Translations under genes and position numbers: made by a program
Assembly: GCA_001247695.2 (NCBI GenBank)
Contig: LGRX02015789.1
Coordinates: 13,955 to 37,549 of the forward strand
Direction of reading: 5' to 3'
Length of the DNA stretch: 23,595 bases
From: Cymbomonas tetramitiformis
Taxonomy: Eukaryota; Chlorophyta; Pyramimonadophyceae; Pyramimonadales; Pyramimonadaceae
Shown: positions 7,854-17,501 of the stretch, in pieces
How positions within the stretch are numbered: the stretch's first letter is position 1
Layout of the letters: each line of letters opens with the position of its first letter
The notes under the pieces: model-generated
Told to the model about the DNA's origin: nothing
The model's input: only the letters and a program-made list of their open reading frames with translations
The model's database searches: none

Positions 7854-10800
7854 GTAAATTGCCACCGACAAATTCCCAAGCCGTGATGGTCGACGAACAA
7901 AGATAGATCATATTATTTGTTTGCTAACACTTGCGTTCAAAATGTAATGAACGTGCATAGCTATAAACAGATCTTCGCTCCACGAATGCCGCCGGACAAA
8001 CTTGAAACTATGTCCAGTATAGCATTATATGGACCGCAGTGCAGGCAACAGTCGACAGTACAGTTGTTAAAGTAAAAAGTCTAGTGCATACACTGCAGGC
8101 AGCTACAAAACCATCCGATTACAGGCATTGTGCGTATGCATCCTGTCGTGAGTGATGAGTGCGTGTGAATATACGAAGGTACAACCATACCTACCGTGTT
8201 GTCTGTGAGTGACACGCGGACTCGGCAAGGTAGTGGGCACAATGTTCGAGTTGCTGGCAGTGATTACACACGTACGTACTATGAAGGCGGTCCATACGCA
8301 CACTCTCTATAATTCATTTTCGGGTGCCGTTAGTAAGATATTTGTGAGCGTGTGGCGTGCTGTTTGTGTCAACGCACGTAGGAACCCACGGATTGCGCCG
8401 CAGCAATTTGTGTGGTCCTTGCGCGTGAAGTTCGTGTGTGATATTGTTCGTGTATTGTACGTGGTCAATCCATATGGGAGACCCACGTTTGTCGGTATAG
8501 CATCATATCATGATAAAAATGATAGATCTGTACAACTCTGGGGAGGGAGGACTATATTGCAAATGTGGGCCATACCGCAGAGTACACTGTACGGAGTACA
8601 GTAAGCAAGCAGCCATGTACGAGTGGGAACAAACGCAGAAATTTGTGAAGAGCGGATGGAAATATTATCGACATCGGTGACGCTCCCTGTATCTATTTGT
8701 GAAGAGTTGGGGGGATTGCAACTCCCAACAACGAGAATCGCAATAGTCGAGGTTGGCACAATTAGATGCGAAATTGTGGACATAATTTTCTCTACACTAA
8801 TAAAGACCGCAAAGGGTTCGAATTACGATTATTGTGGGACCCAGTTCCCGCTACATCCGGGTTTTTTAAATGCGTATATATTCCATACAATTACATCAGT
8901 CGGTCCACTCCAGCATAGCGCCAACTCACATAGAGACTGATTTACCCCCCCCCATTATAAGGTGGGGGCCTGTCTCCTGTTGTCTTCCTTCGAGAGCGGT
9001 GTCACACACAGCATTCGTCTCGGTAGCTCGGAACACACCGATGCATCTGCATAAAACACTCAAGTATGTTATGTTATTCATCTTAGTATTCCGAAACGTC
9101 GGTGCTTCTGACTGTGTATTCTGTGATATATATATATATACATGTATATATATCTTTCACCCACCCGAGAATCACACTTCTCATCAGGTCATAGGTTCAC
9201 CACTTCTTTTGGTTGCATTTTCTTTTCGGGGTTCCTAATTTCTGTCTCGCCGAACGTGCTGGTCACCGGAGATTCGTCACCTTATCGATTTTCGCGTCTT
9301 CATGGACTTAACCACGTCGTGAATTTTTCAAACCGAAGCGGTGTCTAAATATAGTATACATGGCATCGCGTGTATTTCATGAATCAGATGACAAGATTCG
9401 CAATACGCGTATAATCAATGCGTGCCGTCTTTTGAGAATCACAATACAATATGCACCACGTTAGCGCTATCTGTGAATTATCCAAACTGATCGCTGAAGA
9501 CGCACGAATACGCGGATTGACAGCAGGTGTCACTTTTTCGGTAGAATCGTCAATTACGCGAGTGGTTTCCAATATGTGGAGATCATATAAGATATACCAT
9601 TCGGGAATTTATGCTGCACGTTGGACGTCGCATAGTCACCGTTTATGGCATGGTACAGAATACTCGCAGGTTATGGAGTTCGATATCAGCATACGACACA
9701 CGCATGGCACGCTTGGAAATCGACGAAACATGGCATCTTCGTAATTTATACACGCATCATATCAATCTTGAGGACTTGACGGAATTTAGACTCCATCAAA
9801 TACTTCTCGCATGTGTATGATAGTCAAGATGACGAATACATATGTCACATAATGCGGATCGCGACATGCGACCGCAGCACTCCATCGTGACCTGACACTA
9901 ACGAGAGAGATACGAGTCGTTCTTCGTGCGGAATGTTTTTATTAGCGCACCTCGCGCGTGCATACTATGCACTGAGTACAGGTACTTCGTATAGTAGTAT
10001 GCACGCCTGGAAACCTCCCACGCTCTCTCACAAACGTGCATGTTTAAAACATTTGAAATCACATCCAGTGTCACATATGTGTTTTGGACATACCCGATAC
10101 CATACGTTTGCCCACAACGCAATCAAAGTGTCCGTCTGCTGTAGAGTTACCCGGCATATATACTGCAGACTTACGTACGGTTGAGGGACTGCTAGGAAAA
10201 TAAATGAAACTTGGTGATAGAAAATAGAATTTCTAGATTTGGTTAGTCTACGCCCGGGATCGACATTAGTGAACTCTGCAGTGAAAAAGCGTTTTCATCT
10301 CGCCCTGGGCAACGGCATTTTAAGCTGCCCTGTCCTTCGTAGCGCGCAAGGTGAGAAAACAATGGCCAACAATTCGCCTTTTGGAATAGCGGGCTCAACG
10401 AGGGTGAAATGAAAATGGGCTGCTAAGGGTTCGGTTGGATTACGTATGCATGCCACCTGTAGTTTCTTTTGCGGCTTACTGAAAGTTCCGATGTAGCGTC
10501 CGACGAACGGACGGGAAAATGTGGTTTCGCACCTCGAATGATTTTAGGATTTTTTTTCGTAATAGCCCGGTGGCAAAATGTTTAATTCCGAAATGGCCCG
10601 TGGCATAAATGGGAATGAGTATGAGACATAGCGGGCAAACTAGGAATGTAAGGGGCATGTGCGGCATACCAGATACCACTGGGTTGTCATTTGAGTATAT
10701 TTTCGATAGGTACTTCATATGCCATCATCCGAGGTCGTATTACCAAATTATGCCGGATCGTACCGCATAAAAGCTGATATTCCATACTGCAAAAAGGGAC

Positions 10801-11085
10801 TTCGTCTTGAAGGTGTTAAGGCGTTAAACGACCAGAACGCGTGCATATGATGGGACAGATACTGATAGTCCCGAGTGACCTCAATGCTCGCATGTATATA
10901 TCTGGCATACTCTCAACGTACGCATGAGTCCGTAATAATCAAGGCATGTTCCAGCATAACAAATGATCGTAGAGCTACAAATTTTTTGAAATTCTGATAT
11001 TCTGGAAACACATGCAAAGCTCTCATATACAAGCCCAAATTTCTAACATCCCCCATCTGTAGCTGTTGCGTGCAGTAGCACAGAC
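7854..11085. other. 3.2-kb stretch with no recognised gene
   Basis: GC is lower than in either flank, and many short frames occur with no recognisable motif. An AT dinucleotide run (about 9126-9152) and a C run beside a weak inverted repeat (8944-8968) are the only simple features. The most protein-like short frame, 9611-9820, is listed separately. It could be decayed foreign or mobile DNA, or ordinary intergenic DNA. Confidence 0.45.
9611..9820 (+). CDS. Hypothetical short ORF, possibly the tail of a broken gene
   Basis: A 69-codon frame opens with an ATG (MLHVGRR) and ends LLACV before TGA. Its composition is mixed and protein-like (LWSSISAYDTRMARLE, LEDLTEF) without low complexity. The frame just upstream (9451 to about 9610) also reads like protein (ICELSKLIAEDARIRG) but in a different frame, so the two might be one gene split by a frameshift. 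I recognise no family. A chance frame is a real possibility in this region. Confidence 0.2.
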   Translation: MLHVGRRIVTVYGMVQNTRRLWSSISAYDTRMARLEIDETWHLRNLYTHHINLEDLTEFRLHQILLACV

Positions 11086-11654
11086 CTAAATATGGGCTTG
11101 TTCAGCATACTGAGTCGTGTCACCATCTGCCATAAACTTGCCCAAACTGAAGGTGAACATACCGATGCCATCGTCTTCACCACCTTGTAACATTCTGGCT
11201 CTCACCAGAGGATTCTTAAATACCAAGACCCACATACACCTGCGGCCAATAGGTCCATGTTCCAAGTGTCCAATCACGTGTAAGCGTCCAGCCTGACTCA
11301 ATCGCCTGAAGTAAGCTGCTCTGCGCTCTGTCATGTTTGTCAAATAATAAGAAGGAACATGCACACATGTTACCACACGGCTGGCCATAACTGCCAACGG
11401 ACACGCGACGGATATCCAGCGCGGCAAACCAAGGAGACGTAATCACTGCGTCACAGACACCATACTTCTCCTTCCATATACGATAGTTGCCAGGCTGAAG
11501 TACATCACGCGCCTCAGACCAACCCAGTTGAGGGTTCCAGTCATTGTTCATAAATCTCAAAACCCTGGACTGTTCCTCTTCCTTGGTGGCTACAACAACG
11601 ATTTCAGGATGTTCGCGGGAGGCACAGTGGTGGACCGGAAGCTTAAACTTTCCG
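11086..11654 (-). pseudogene. Frameshifted retroelement methyltransferase-like domain
   Basis: Two - strand frames join into one protein. The first (about 11654-11413) reads HCASREHPEIVVV, MNNDWNPQLGWSEARDVL and then VITSPWFAALDI. The second (about 11412-11086) continues ACPLAVMASRVVTCVHVP, RAAYFRRLSQAGRLHVIG and GPIGRRCMWVLVFKN before a stop. They are out of frame by one base near 11412. TSPWF sits where N6-adenine methyltransferases have (N/D/S)PP(F/Y/W), and the hydrophobic PLAVMASR helix after it fits such a fold. I recall similar domains at the C-terminus of some algal and protist retrotransposon polyproteins; that assignment is from memory. It lies downstream of, and on the same strand as, the gag frames at 12251-17113, but without any polymerase between. 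Confidence 0.5.
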
Positions 11655-12250
11655 AGCGGGGCGTGATGGCGCCCCTTCCTCCTTCTTCCCTTCCTTGCCC
11701 TTCTTGCCTTGATCGCCTCTTGCTCGCCTCTGTGACGGGCCCTGTGCCCTGTAGGCTAGGTAGAACCGGACCTTGTAAGTATTATTTATTGTTTTTTCTC
11801 TCTCTGTGGCTCCTTCTCCTGCTCTCGAGTGCCCTGCCTTGCGCGCCTCTTCCTTTGTCCGCAGATGGTCGTGCATGCTCTGGCTGGCCGCTCGGAGGCT
11901 GGGCGGTCTCCTCTGGGGGGTGTGATTTGGGTGTGGGGTGTGGGTTGATCTTGAGGTTTGGCTGGTGCGTGGGGACTGGCTCGGGTTTGCAGTGTGGCTG
12001 GTGAGTGGTGCGAGTCTTGTGTGTGAGGCGTGGGTGGGGCCGAGCATGCGGCGCGGCTGGGGCATGGAGCATGGCCCGGGTTGCAGTGTGGCGTGGTGTG
12101 GTGCATGGCTGTGCGTGCGCTGCAGCTGGGGCTGGAGCGTGGCCAGAGTGTGCGGAGTGGCTGGGTGCGTGTGGTGCATGGCTTGAGCGTACGCTGCAGC
12201 TGGGGCTTGAGCGTTGCCTTCACACCCATCAATCGCATCAACTCCTTCCA
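11655..12250. other. Low-complexity spacer between gag and methyltransferase frames
   Basis: A pyrimidine-rich stretch (about 11670-11700 and 11790-11830) is followed by G/T-rich, degenerate repeats. One ~73-bp unit is seen twice, with tggtgcatggct at 12099 and 12172 and ctgcagctggggct after each. The 257-aa - strand frame across it is His/Thr/Pro-rich low complexity and I do not call it a gene. In a complete retrotransposon the protease, reverse transcriptase and integrase would be expected here. Confidence 0.5.
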
Positions 12251-14446
12251 TCACCCTTCCTCCTCGGAGATAGTGATCTCCTCGGAGTTGTGCAACTCCG
12301 CACCAATAACCGCCAGCTGCTCGGAGCACCCTACCAAGGCCGCCAAGGATTCCACGGCCTCTCCATCCATCTCTGCCAAGCTCTCGATCTCCGCCTTTAG
12401 CTCGACAGGTGCCCACTCAGTGTCCTCATTGCGCGACAACGCCCAGAACAACGCTGCCACTTGTTCTCGGTTTCGAGCTAAACGAGGGGGTGCGTTTGCC
12501 TTCCACGCAGCCAACTTCACCGCGTCCGTACAGTCCCGCACCAGATGGTCGGGACTTTGACACGCGTAGCAGTTTCTCACTCGCTTCGGATAGGTCGGGG
12601 TTGTTGTCAAGGCCGGGGGCGATGGTCGAGCAGAGGTCGGCGCTGCAGCGAGCTCAGCGTGCGTGGCTGCCATCAATCGATGAGGCTCCCGAGAGCGGCT
12701 TCGGAAGAAGGACCTGGAGGGTGACGGAGATGTAGAAGGGGAATTCCAGGGGCGGCCAGTTCGTTCTCCACTTCTGTTGGATTGAGCCTGAGCCGCCTTC
12801 TTCTCCTTGCGCGACTCGATGTTTTTGGCAATCTCCAGCACTTTTAAGATTGCCTGAGTAACATCACGGGGCGTCGCCTCCTCCTTCATCTTCTCCTCCC
12901 ACACATGTGGCTCGGAGAGGTCCAGCTTGATCCTTCGCAGCTCCTCACCCACCTTGTCAGTGTAGGTGAGTCCCCTCCAGAATATATATGAGAACTCAGA
13001 CTCAGAGACTTGCACGCATCCTTGGACGACCTTTGCCATAAAGTTCACAGTTTTATGGCGATTGGTCAATCGCGAATGGTAGGCGTCAGCGGTCTCGTCT
13101 TTCTTCTGACCGATCTGGAGATCATCTCGAAGGGTTTGAAGTTCCGCCACTGGAAGAGTACTCACCGCCAGATCCCCCAGAAAGACGTCTGGATCGCTGT
13201 ATCGGAGACGCCAGGCCTCCGATGTCCCAGAACCGCCGCCAGCCCTCTCCATATACTCTTTCTGCTCCGTGCCCAATGCAGTTTCTGTCACGGTCCATAG
13301 CACCTCGGAGACCGAAGATTGACGGCCCTCTCCCGCATAACAGCTCGCCTGAGAAAACGCCCTCAGTACCACCTTCTCGTTGAGGAGCTTGTGCAGGTTC
13401 CGCGCAAAGGTCTCCAACTCAGAGATGGCCTTCTCTTTACTCAGCTTGTCCGCGGAAGGGAAGCGGGTCAGCTTTTCGACGAGGCGATCGATGTTGCTCT
13501 GCACCTTACTCTCCAGATAGGCCGCCTTGTCGCCAGGGTCGTGTTCTCCTTGTCCAGGAGGACGAGGGTTGAAGACCTGGGCGTGAGGAGAAAGGCCTGG
13601 ACGAGCGTGAGGAGGTGGCGCAACCGATCCTGCGAAATGGGGACTCCGGTGTTGCGGCGCATGCGGTCCTGAATGCAGGGGATGTCCAGGACCTCCTGCA
13701 GAAGTTCCCGCTGCAACCGCGCTGATCCCAGATTGAACAGCGAGACCAGGTGGGACTCCAATGTTTGATAGTCCAGGTGGGGCAGCAAGGGCAGGAGGAA
13801 GTCCAGCAGGTGGTACTCCATAGGGTACAGATGAGCCTCCCGCTTGTGGGATCACTGCCGATAAGGACGTCGAAGTGTTCGCGGTGGCCACTGGAATACG
13901 CGTTACCATCGGGTCATTAGGTATAGGCGTATTGGTCAGGGCCACTGATAGTGATGGCGCCCCGACCATTGACGAGGATGGCGCGGCCGAAGAGGAGGGA
14001 GGCGTCGCAGGAGCTTCCAAAGCCGGTGGGTTTCTCTCTCTCCGGCACTCGTCCACGTACCACTGACTTTGCTGCACCTCGAACCAAGCTGCCAGGCAAT
14101 CTCGATCCAGCATGGAGATCTGCTCTTCGAGAGGCCAGTCTGGGATTTCCATCCAGCTTGGTGACACCACCCCCCTTCCTCCAGGACTGCGGTGATACTC
14201 GTGTAACACCGTGTCCACCGCATCCTTGTTCACCATCATGACATAGGTGGGGACAGCGGGGGATAGAAGTAAGGCGGGGGAACCAGTTACCAACCCCCCA
14301 GCGGAGATGTACTCCGTGAGGGGCATACCGATCAACGTCAGGGCCTTGTAGAAGAGGTTGACGCCGAAGGGTCCCGTGGATGCCAATCCAGTAGCCGTGG
14401 GCATGTCAAACTGGAATTCTGAATACCCAGGAGCGTAGGCGTCCAC
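12251..14446 (-). CDS. Gag-like protein, C-terminal part with CCHC zinc knuckle
   Basis: This 731-codon frame includes an alpha-helical capsid-like region (about residues 310-540) with AWRLRYSDPDVFLGDL, HSRLTNRHKTVNFM and SYIFWRGLTYTDKVGEE, in the style of the retrotransposon gag family. A basic Arg/Ser linker follows, then a zinc knuckle CYACQSPDHLVRDC (C-x2-C-x4-H-x4-C, about residues 626-639) for nucleic-acid binding. It ends in an acidic tail (EEITISEEEG). The N-terminal third is Pro/Ala/Ser-rich. The frame is open upstream to a TGA near 14553 and does not begin with ATG; its first codon here is GTG. It overlaps the preceding frame by ~110-215 bp, so it is best read as a frameshifted continuation of one gag. 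No protease, RT or integrase follows. Confidence 0.72.
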   Translation of the reverse strand: MDAYAPGYSEFQFDMPTATGLASTGPFGVNLFYKALTLIGMPLTEYISAGGLVTGSPALLLSPAVPTYVMMVNKDAVDTVLHEYHRSPGGRGVVSPSWMEIPDWPLEEQISMLDRDCLAAWFEVQQSQWYVDECRRERNPPALEAPATPPSSSAAPSSSMVGAPSLSVALTNTPIPNDPMVTRIPVATANTSTSLSAVIPQAGGSSVPYGVPPAGLPPALAAPPGLSNIGVPPGLAVQSGISAVAAGTSAGGPGHPLHSGPHAPQHRSPHFAGSVAPPPHARPGLSPHAQVFNPRPPGQGEHDPGDKAAYLESKVQSNIDRLVEKLTRFPSADKLSKEKAISELETFARNLHKLLNEKVVLRAFSQASCYAGEGRQSSVSEVLWTVTETALGTEQKEYMERAGGGSGTSEAWRLRYSDPDVFLGDLAVSTLPVAELQTLRDDLQIGQKKDETADAYHSRLTNRHKTVNFMAKVVQGCVQVSESEFSYIFWRGLTYTDKVGEELRRIKLDLSEPHVWEEKMKEEATPRDVTQAILKVLEIAKNIESRKEKKAAQAQSNRSGERTGRPWNSPSTSPSPSRSFFRSRSREPHRLMAATHAELAAAPTSARPSPPALTTTPTYPKRVRNCYACQSPDHLVRDCTDAVKLAAWKANAPPRLARNREQVAALFWALSRNEDTEWAPVELKAEIESLAEMDGEAVESLAALVGCSEQLAVIGAELHNSEEITISEEEG

Positions 14447-15576
14447 AGGCTCAACCCCTCCGCAGTGACTAGCATCGCCCTTCCTCGGTGCGATCCACTG
14501 TAACCGCCAGGAGGATAGTGTGGGGGTCCAGAAGGAGGTCGACGAGGAGGTTCAGATTGGTCTTCATCATCTTCTCCTTCTTCTGCTCCACCGTCTGGGG
14601 GAACGCCACTGGGACCTCCGCCCTCCGCTGATCTCCTAGGTGGTGAGTGTGCACTTGTCGCTCCCATCCCGCCAGTTGACTTACGTGGCGCCCCATCGTA
14701 CGCCTTCTTGCGATCCACTGCCTTCCACTTCTCCTTTGAGATACGCCGCCATTGCTCCTCCTCAGTCCCAATGCTGTCATTCGCCACCGCTGGAGAGGAA
14801 TCACTTCCATCAATGACGATGGTGTCGAGGGAAGACCGCCGCATCCTGGCCAACTGTCGACATGCTACACCTGATTGTGAGTCAGAATGTACAGGGTCAA
14901 TACTCTCACGCAATTTTCGAAGCTCCTCCACCGACATCTGGTAAGGTCTTCTACTAGGAGGAGGATCTGCATGGTTGTCCATCTCGAACGAGACCTTGGC
15001 CACACGTCCTTCCGCCCGCTGCGTCCCCGATTTAGGGTTAGTCGAGTCACACACCTGATTCGAGGCTCCCACCATCTCAGTTACCACAGCCGCATGGTGC
15101 GACTCACTCAGGAAACCCAGCTTGGTCGCCAACTCCATCGAGAGCCCCTGTGGCTTGCTCATGTCATCCTTCATCGGGGGAAACTCCACAGTTAGAAAGC
15201 CCAGCTTGATCGCCTCCTCCATCGTGAGCCCCTCAGAGGACTTGCGCCTGGCCTCCTCAACTCTGGCGATCTGCGACAAGCTATCCTCAGGTGAGGGAGG
15301 TGGTTGCGATGTCCGCGTCGCTCCTGGCGTCTGACCTAGAGATACTTCGGCAGAAGGTTCTCCATCAGCGTTTCCAGGCTGTGGCTGCTGCGTCTTAGCC
15401 ACCACCGCGGGTATGGATAAGGATTGCGAGCTCTGCGTCGCTCCTGGCGTCTGACCTAGAGATACTTCAGCAGAAGATTCTCCACCAGCGTTTTCAGAGT
15501 GTAGCTGCTGCAACTTAGCAACCACTGCGTCGCTGATGGTCTGGGTAAGGTCCGCCACCCCCTGTGACCCAGCCAC
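14338..15576 (-). CDS. Gag-like protein, middle part (shifted frame)
   Basis: This 412-codon frame is hydrophilic and probably disordered. Two ~40-residue repeats share SAEVSLGQTPGAT (120 bp apart, 15321 and 15441). A second duplicated motif follows: GLTMEEAIKLGFL then GLSMELATKLGFL. The C-terminal part is rich in Ser, Arg, Pro and Asp. The nominal start is GTG with open frame extending upstream past the stop of the preceding ORF (AGSGSGSD); there is no early ATG. This supports a single long reading frame broken by indels near 15600 and 14470, rather than three genes. A programmed shift cannot be excluded, but I see no classical slippery heptamer. Confidence 0.55.
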   Translation of the reverse strand: MAGSQGVADLTQTISDAVVAKLQQLHSENAGGESSAEVSLGQTPGATQSSQSLSIPAVVAKTQQPQPGNADGEPSAEVSLGQTPGATRTSQPPPSPEDSLSQIARVEEARRKSSEGLTMEEAIKLGFLTVEFPPMKDDMSKPQGLSMELATKLGFLSESHHAAVVTEMVGASNQVCDSTNPKSGTQRAEGRVAKVSFEMDNHADPPPSRRPYQMSVEELRKLRESIDPVHSDSQSGVACRQLARMRRSSLDTIVIDGSDSSPAVANDSIGTEEEQWRRISKEKWKAVDRKKAYDGAPRKSTGGMGATSAHSPPRRSAEGGGPSGVPPDGGAEEGEDDEDQSEPPRRPPSGPPHYPPGGYSGSHRGRAMLVTAEGLSLWTPTLLGIQNSSLTCPRLLDWHPRDPSASTSSTRP

Positions 15577-15583
15577 ACTGTGA

Positions 15584-17113
15584 TCACTGCCCGAGCCCGA
15601 ACCTGCGCGTTCCGCCAGCCTGCGCTCGCCTCGCTTTGGCGTCCCTCCTTGCTCTGGATCTCTCCGACATTTCAGAATTCGATGACGACGGTGAATTCAA
15701 GTCATGTCGATAAGGAAGATCGTGACGGTTCCAGCTGTAGGGTCCCAATGCAGCCCTCGAACGTCGGCGTCTGAGTGGAGGATGTCCATCCTCACGCGGC
15801 AGTGCATACGATTCATTGCTGTCGTTGTCCGGGTACTGCGTCGCGTAGAACACCTCGGTGCGCCCTCGCTGTCCAACTTCCCCATCAGACTCCACATCGG
15901 GCGGTGACATCGGTACACCAGAACGGACCTCGCTGATCTCGGACGCCTCCGAAGCTGATACCATAAAGACGCCTGAGGTGGCGTTGCCCAGCTCCGACGC
16001 ACGCACTGCTGACGCATCCTTCATGTCCTCCTCCGCTGCAGCTGATCCACCATCTGCTCCCGGCATCCCGTCAGCACGCACACTATCTGTAGCGTTTCCG
16101 TCATCAGTTGTACGCGTAGATAATGTGTGCGCACGCACCTCGCCCAGCCCCGGCATTCCGTCCACACGCATACTATCTGTAGCGTTTCCGCCATCAGTTG
16201 TACGCGCAGATAATGTGTGCGCACGCACCTCGCCCAGCCCCGGCATTCCGTCCACACGCATACTATCTGTAGCGTTTCCGCCATCAGTTGTACGCGCAGA
16301 TAATGTGTGCGCATGCACCTCGCCCAGCCGCAACGACGGTGAGTGTTCCCACTCCACACGCATAGGCAGCGGGTTCCCATAAGGAGGTCGGCCCTGTGTG
16401 TACCAGCCTTCACCCTGATAGGGTGTTGGGAATTGAACATTCCTGAAAGGGTAATGTCCAGTCCAGGTGTGTAAGGGTAATGGCGCCGCTGCATCGGTGG
16501 GTGCAGCCGATGGTGTCATATACTGCACCGGCTGATCCGTTGTCCACGGTGGTGGTATTGGCCCTCCTGGATATAAACTGCCGGGTGCAGCAGCTGGGAG
16601 GAAGTTAGCTGCTGCCATTGGTGATGCCCTATACATAGGGACTGCGAAGACAGCAGGATCAGAGAACTGCGCACCATATTGCCCCGTTGTAGGCTGCCGA
16701 ACATACCGTTCGGCAGTAGCAGCTCCCATGCCTGCGCCCGAAACTGCTGCTCCAGGATATCCGGACGATGGTGCAACGTGCCCTGCTTCAGAATGCGCCC
16801 AAAAAGGCGCAGCAGCAGCAGGATCAACAGCAGGTTGAGAATATGGTGCCACTGGCTGTGCTCCCGTCGGTGTGCCAAGGGAAGCTGCCGGCAGGTGGTG
16901 AGGATAATGGCTTACCGGAGGTAGCCCAATATATACTCCTGACGAACCGACGGCTGAGGTGTGCTGTCCGTGTTGCATATAGTGTGCTCCAGAGGGCGCA
17001 CCATAACCGAGATAAGGTATCTCGGCATTGGCTTGATAAGCAGGATTGGTCTGTGGTGTGCCCCTGAATATACCAGCCGACGTCTTATAAGTGTACACGT
17101 CTGTGCCACTCAT
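15584..17113 (-). CDS. Gag-like protein, N-terminal part, Pro/Ala/Tyr-rich
   Basis: I start it at the ATG at 17113 (MSGTDVYTYKTSAG) because the frame upstream runs through a TATA-rich and repeated leader. The 509 residues are rich in Pro, Ala, Gly, Tyr and His (PVAPYSQPAVDPAAAAPFW, for example) and look disordered. Three 30-residue repeats (LGEVRAHTLSARTTDGGNAT and on) lie at about residues 260-355, followed by an acidic region and a basic Ser/Arg-rich end. No enzyme motif is present. It is followed without a gap by the two shifted frames, which together resemble the structural protein of a retrotransposon; on its own it would be called hypothetical. Confidence 0.55.
   Translation of the reverse strand: MSGTDVYTYKTSAGIFRGTPQTNPAYQANAEIPYLGYGAPSGAHYMQHGQHTSAVGSSGVYIGLPPVSHYPHHLPAASLGTPTGAQPVAPYSQPAVDPAAAAPFWAHSEAGHVAPSSGYPGAAVSGAGMGAATAERYVRQPTTGQYGAQFSDPAVFAVPMYRASPMAAANFLPAAAPGSLYPGGPIPPPWTTDQPVQYMTPSAAPTDAAAPLPLHTWTGHYPFRNVQFPTPYQGEGWYTQGRPPYGNPLPMRVEWEHSPSLRLGEVHAHTLSARTTDGGNATDSMRVDGMPGLGEVRAHTLSARTTDGGNATDSMRVDGMPGLGEVRAHTLSTRTTDDGNATDSVRADGMPGADGGSAAAEEDMKDASAVRASELGNATSGVFMVSASEASEISEVRSGVPMSPPDVESDGEVGQRGRTEVFYATQYPDNDSNESYALPREDGHPPLRRRRSRAALGPYSWNRHDLPYRHDLNSPSSSNSEMSERSRARRDAKARRAQAGGTRRFGLGQ
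16052..16331 (-). repeat. 90-bp coding tandem repeat (3 x 30 aa)
   Basis: Three 90-bp units sit inside the N-terminal gag-like frame; the word cgcccagccccggcattcc recurs at 16141 and 16231. The two units nearest the N-terminus are almost identical and the third has several changes (for example STRTTDDG). A period divisible by three keeps the protein in frame, so the array probably spread while the gene was still coding. Confidence 0.92.
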
Positions 17114-17170
17114 AGCCCGAGTCCAGATATATATATATACGACGTCAACACAGAACGGACCACCCAGTAG
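17114..17170 (-). promoter_or_regulatory. Leader with TATA-like run before the gag-like frame
   Basis: A 14-base alternating AT run (17126-17139) lies only ~13 bases upstream of the proposed ATG. That is too close for an ordinary TATA box unless translation starts further in, so I record it without assigning a function. Confidence 0.2.
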
Positions 17171-17501
17171 GTTGTCGTTACGTTGAAAACAGTCCCAACC
17201 CGTGCAGGATGGGTTTGTGTGCGCCACACACGAAGCTGTTTTTCGTTTCCGACCACTAAGAATACTATACTAGAATGATATTCTGTGTCCAGAAAAGCCG
17301 TTTACGTTTGCTAGACGTCACCGTACGAATACCGTGTTGTCGTTAACGTTGAAGACAGCCTCGACCCGTGCAGGATGGGTTTGTGTGCGCCACACACGAA
17401 GCTGTTTTTCGTTTCCGACCGCTAAGAATACTATACTAGAATGATATTCTGTGTCCAGAAAAGCCGTTTACGTTTGCTAGACGTCACCGTACGAATACCG
17501 T
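17171..17501. repeat. 165-bp tandem duplication
   Basis: Two head-to-tail copies, 17171-17335 and 17336-17501, each run from gttgtcgtta through gtgcaggatgggtttgtg and ctagacgtcaccgtacg to aataccgt. They differ at only a handful of positions near the 5' end of each copy plus one later A/G. They lie immediately upstream of the - strand gag-like gene. I did not find a third copy elsewhere in the window. Confidence 0.92.

Noticed and set aside
8209..8604. 131-residue + strand ORF
   Set aside because: No recognisable motif; in DNA of this length and composition one such frame is expected by chance.
8813..8826. gggttcgaatta, resembling a tRNA B box
   Set aside because: The flanking sequence does not fold into a cloverleaf and no A box was found at the right distance.
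11643..12416. 257-residue - strand ORF
   Set aside because: His/Thr/Pro-rich low complexity from degenerate repeats; its upper end overlaps the gag frame.
17171..17501. 165-bp copies as a pair of LTRs
   Set aside because: They are directly adjacent with nothing between them, and no distant partner copy was seen in the window.
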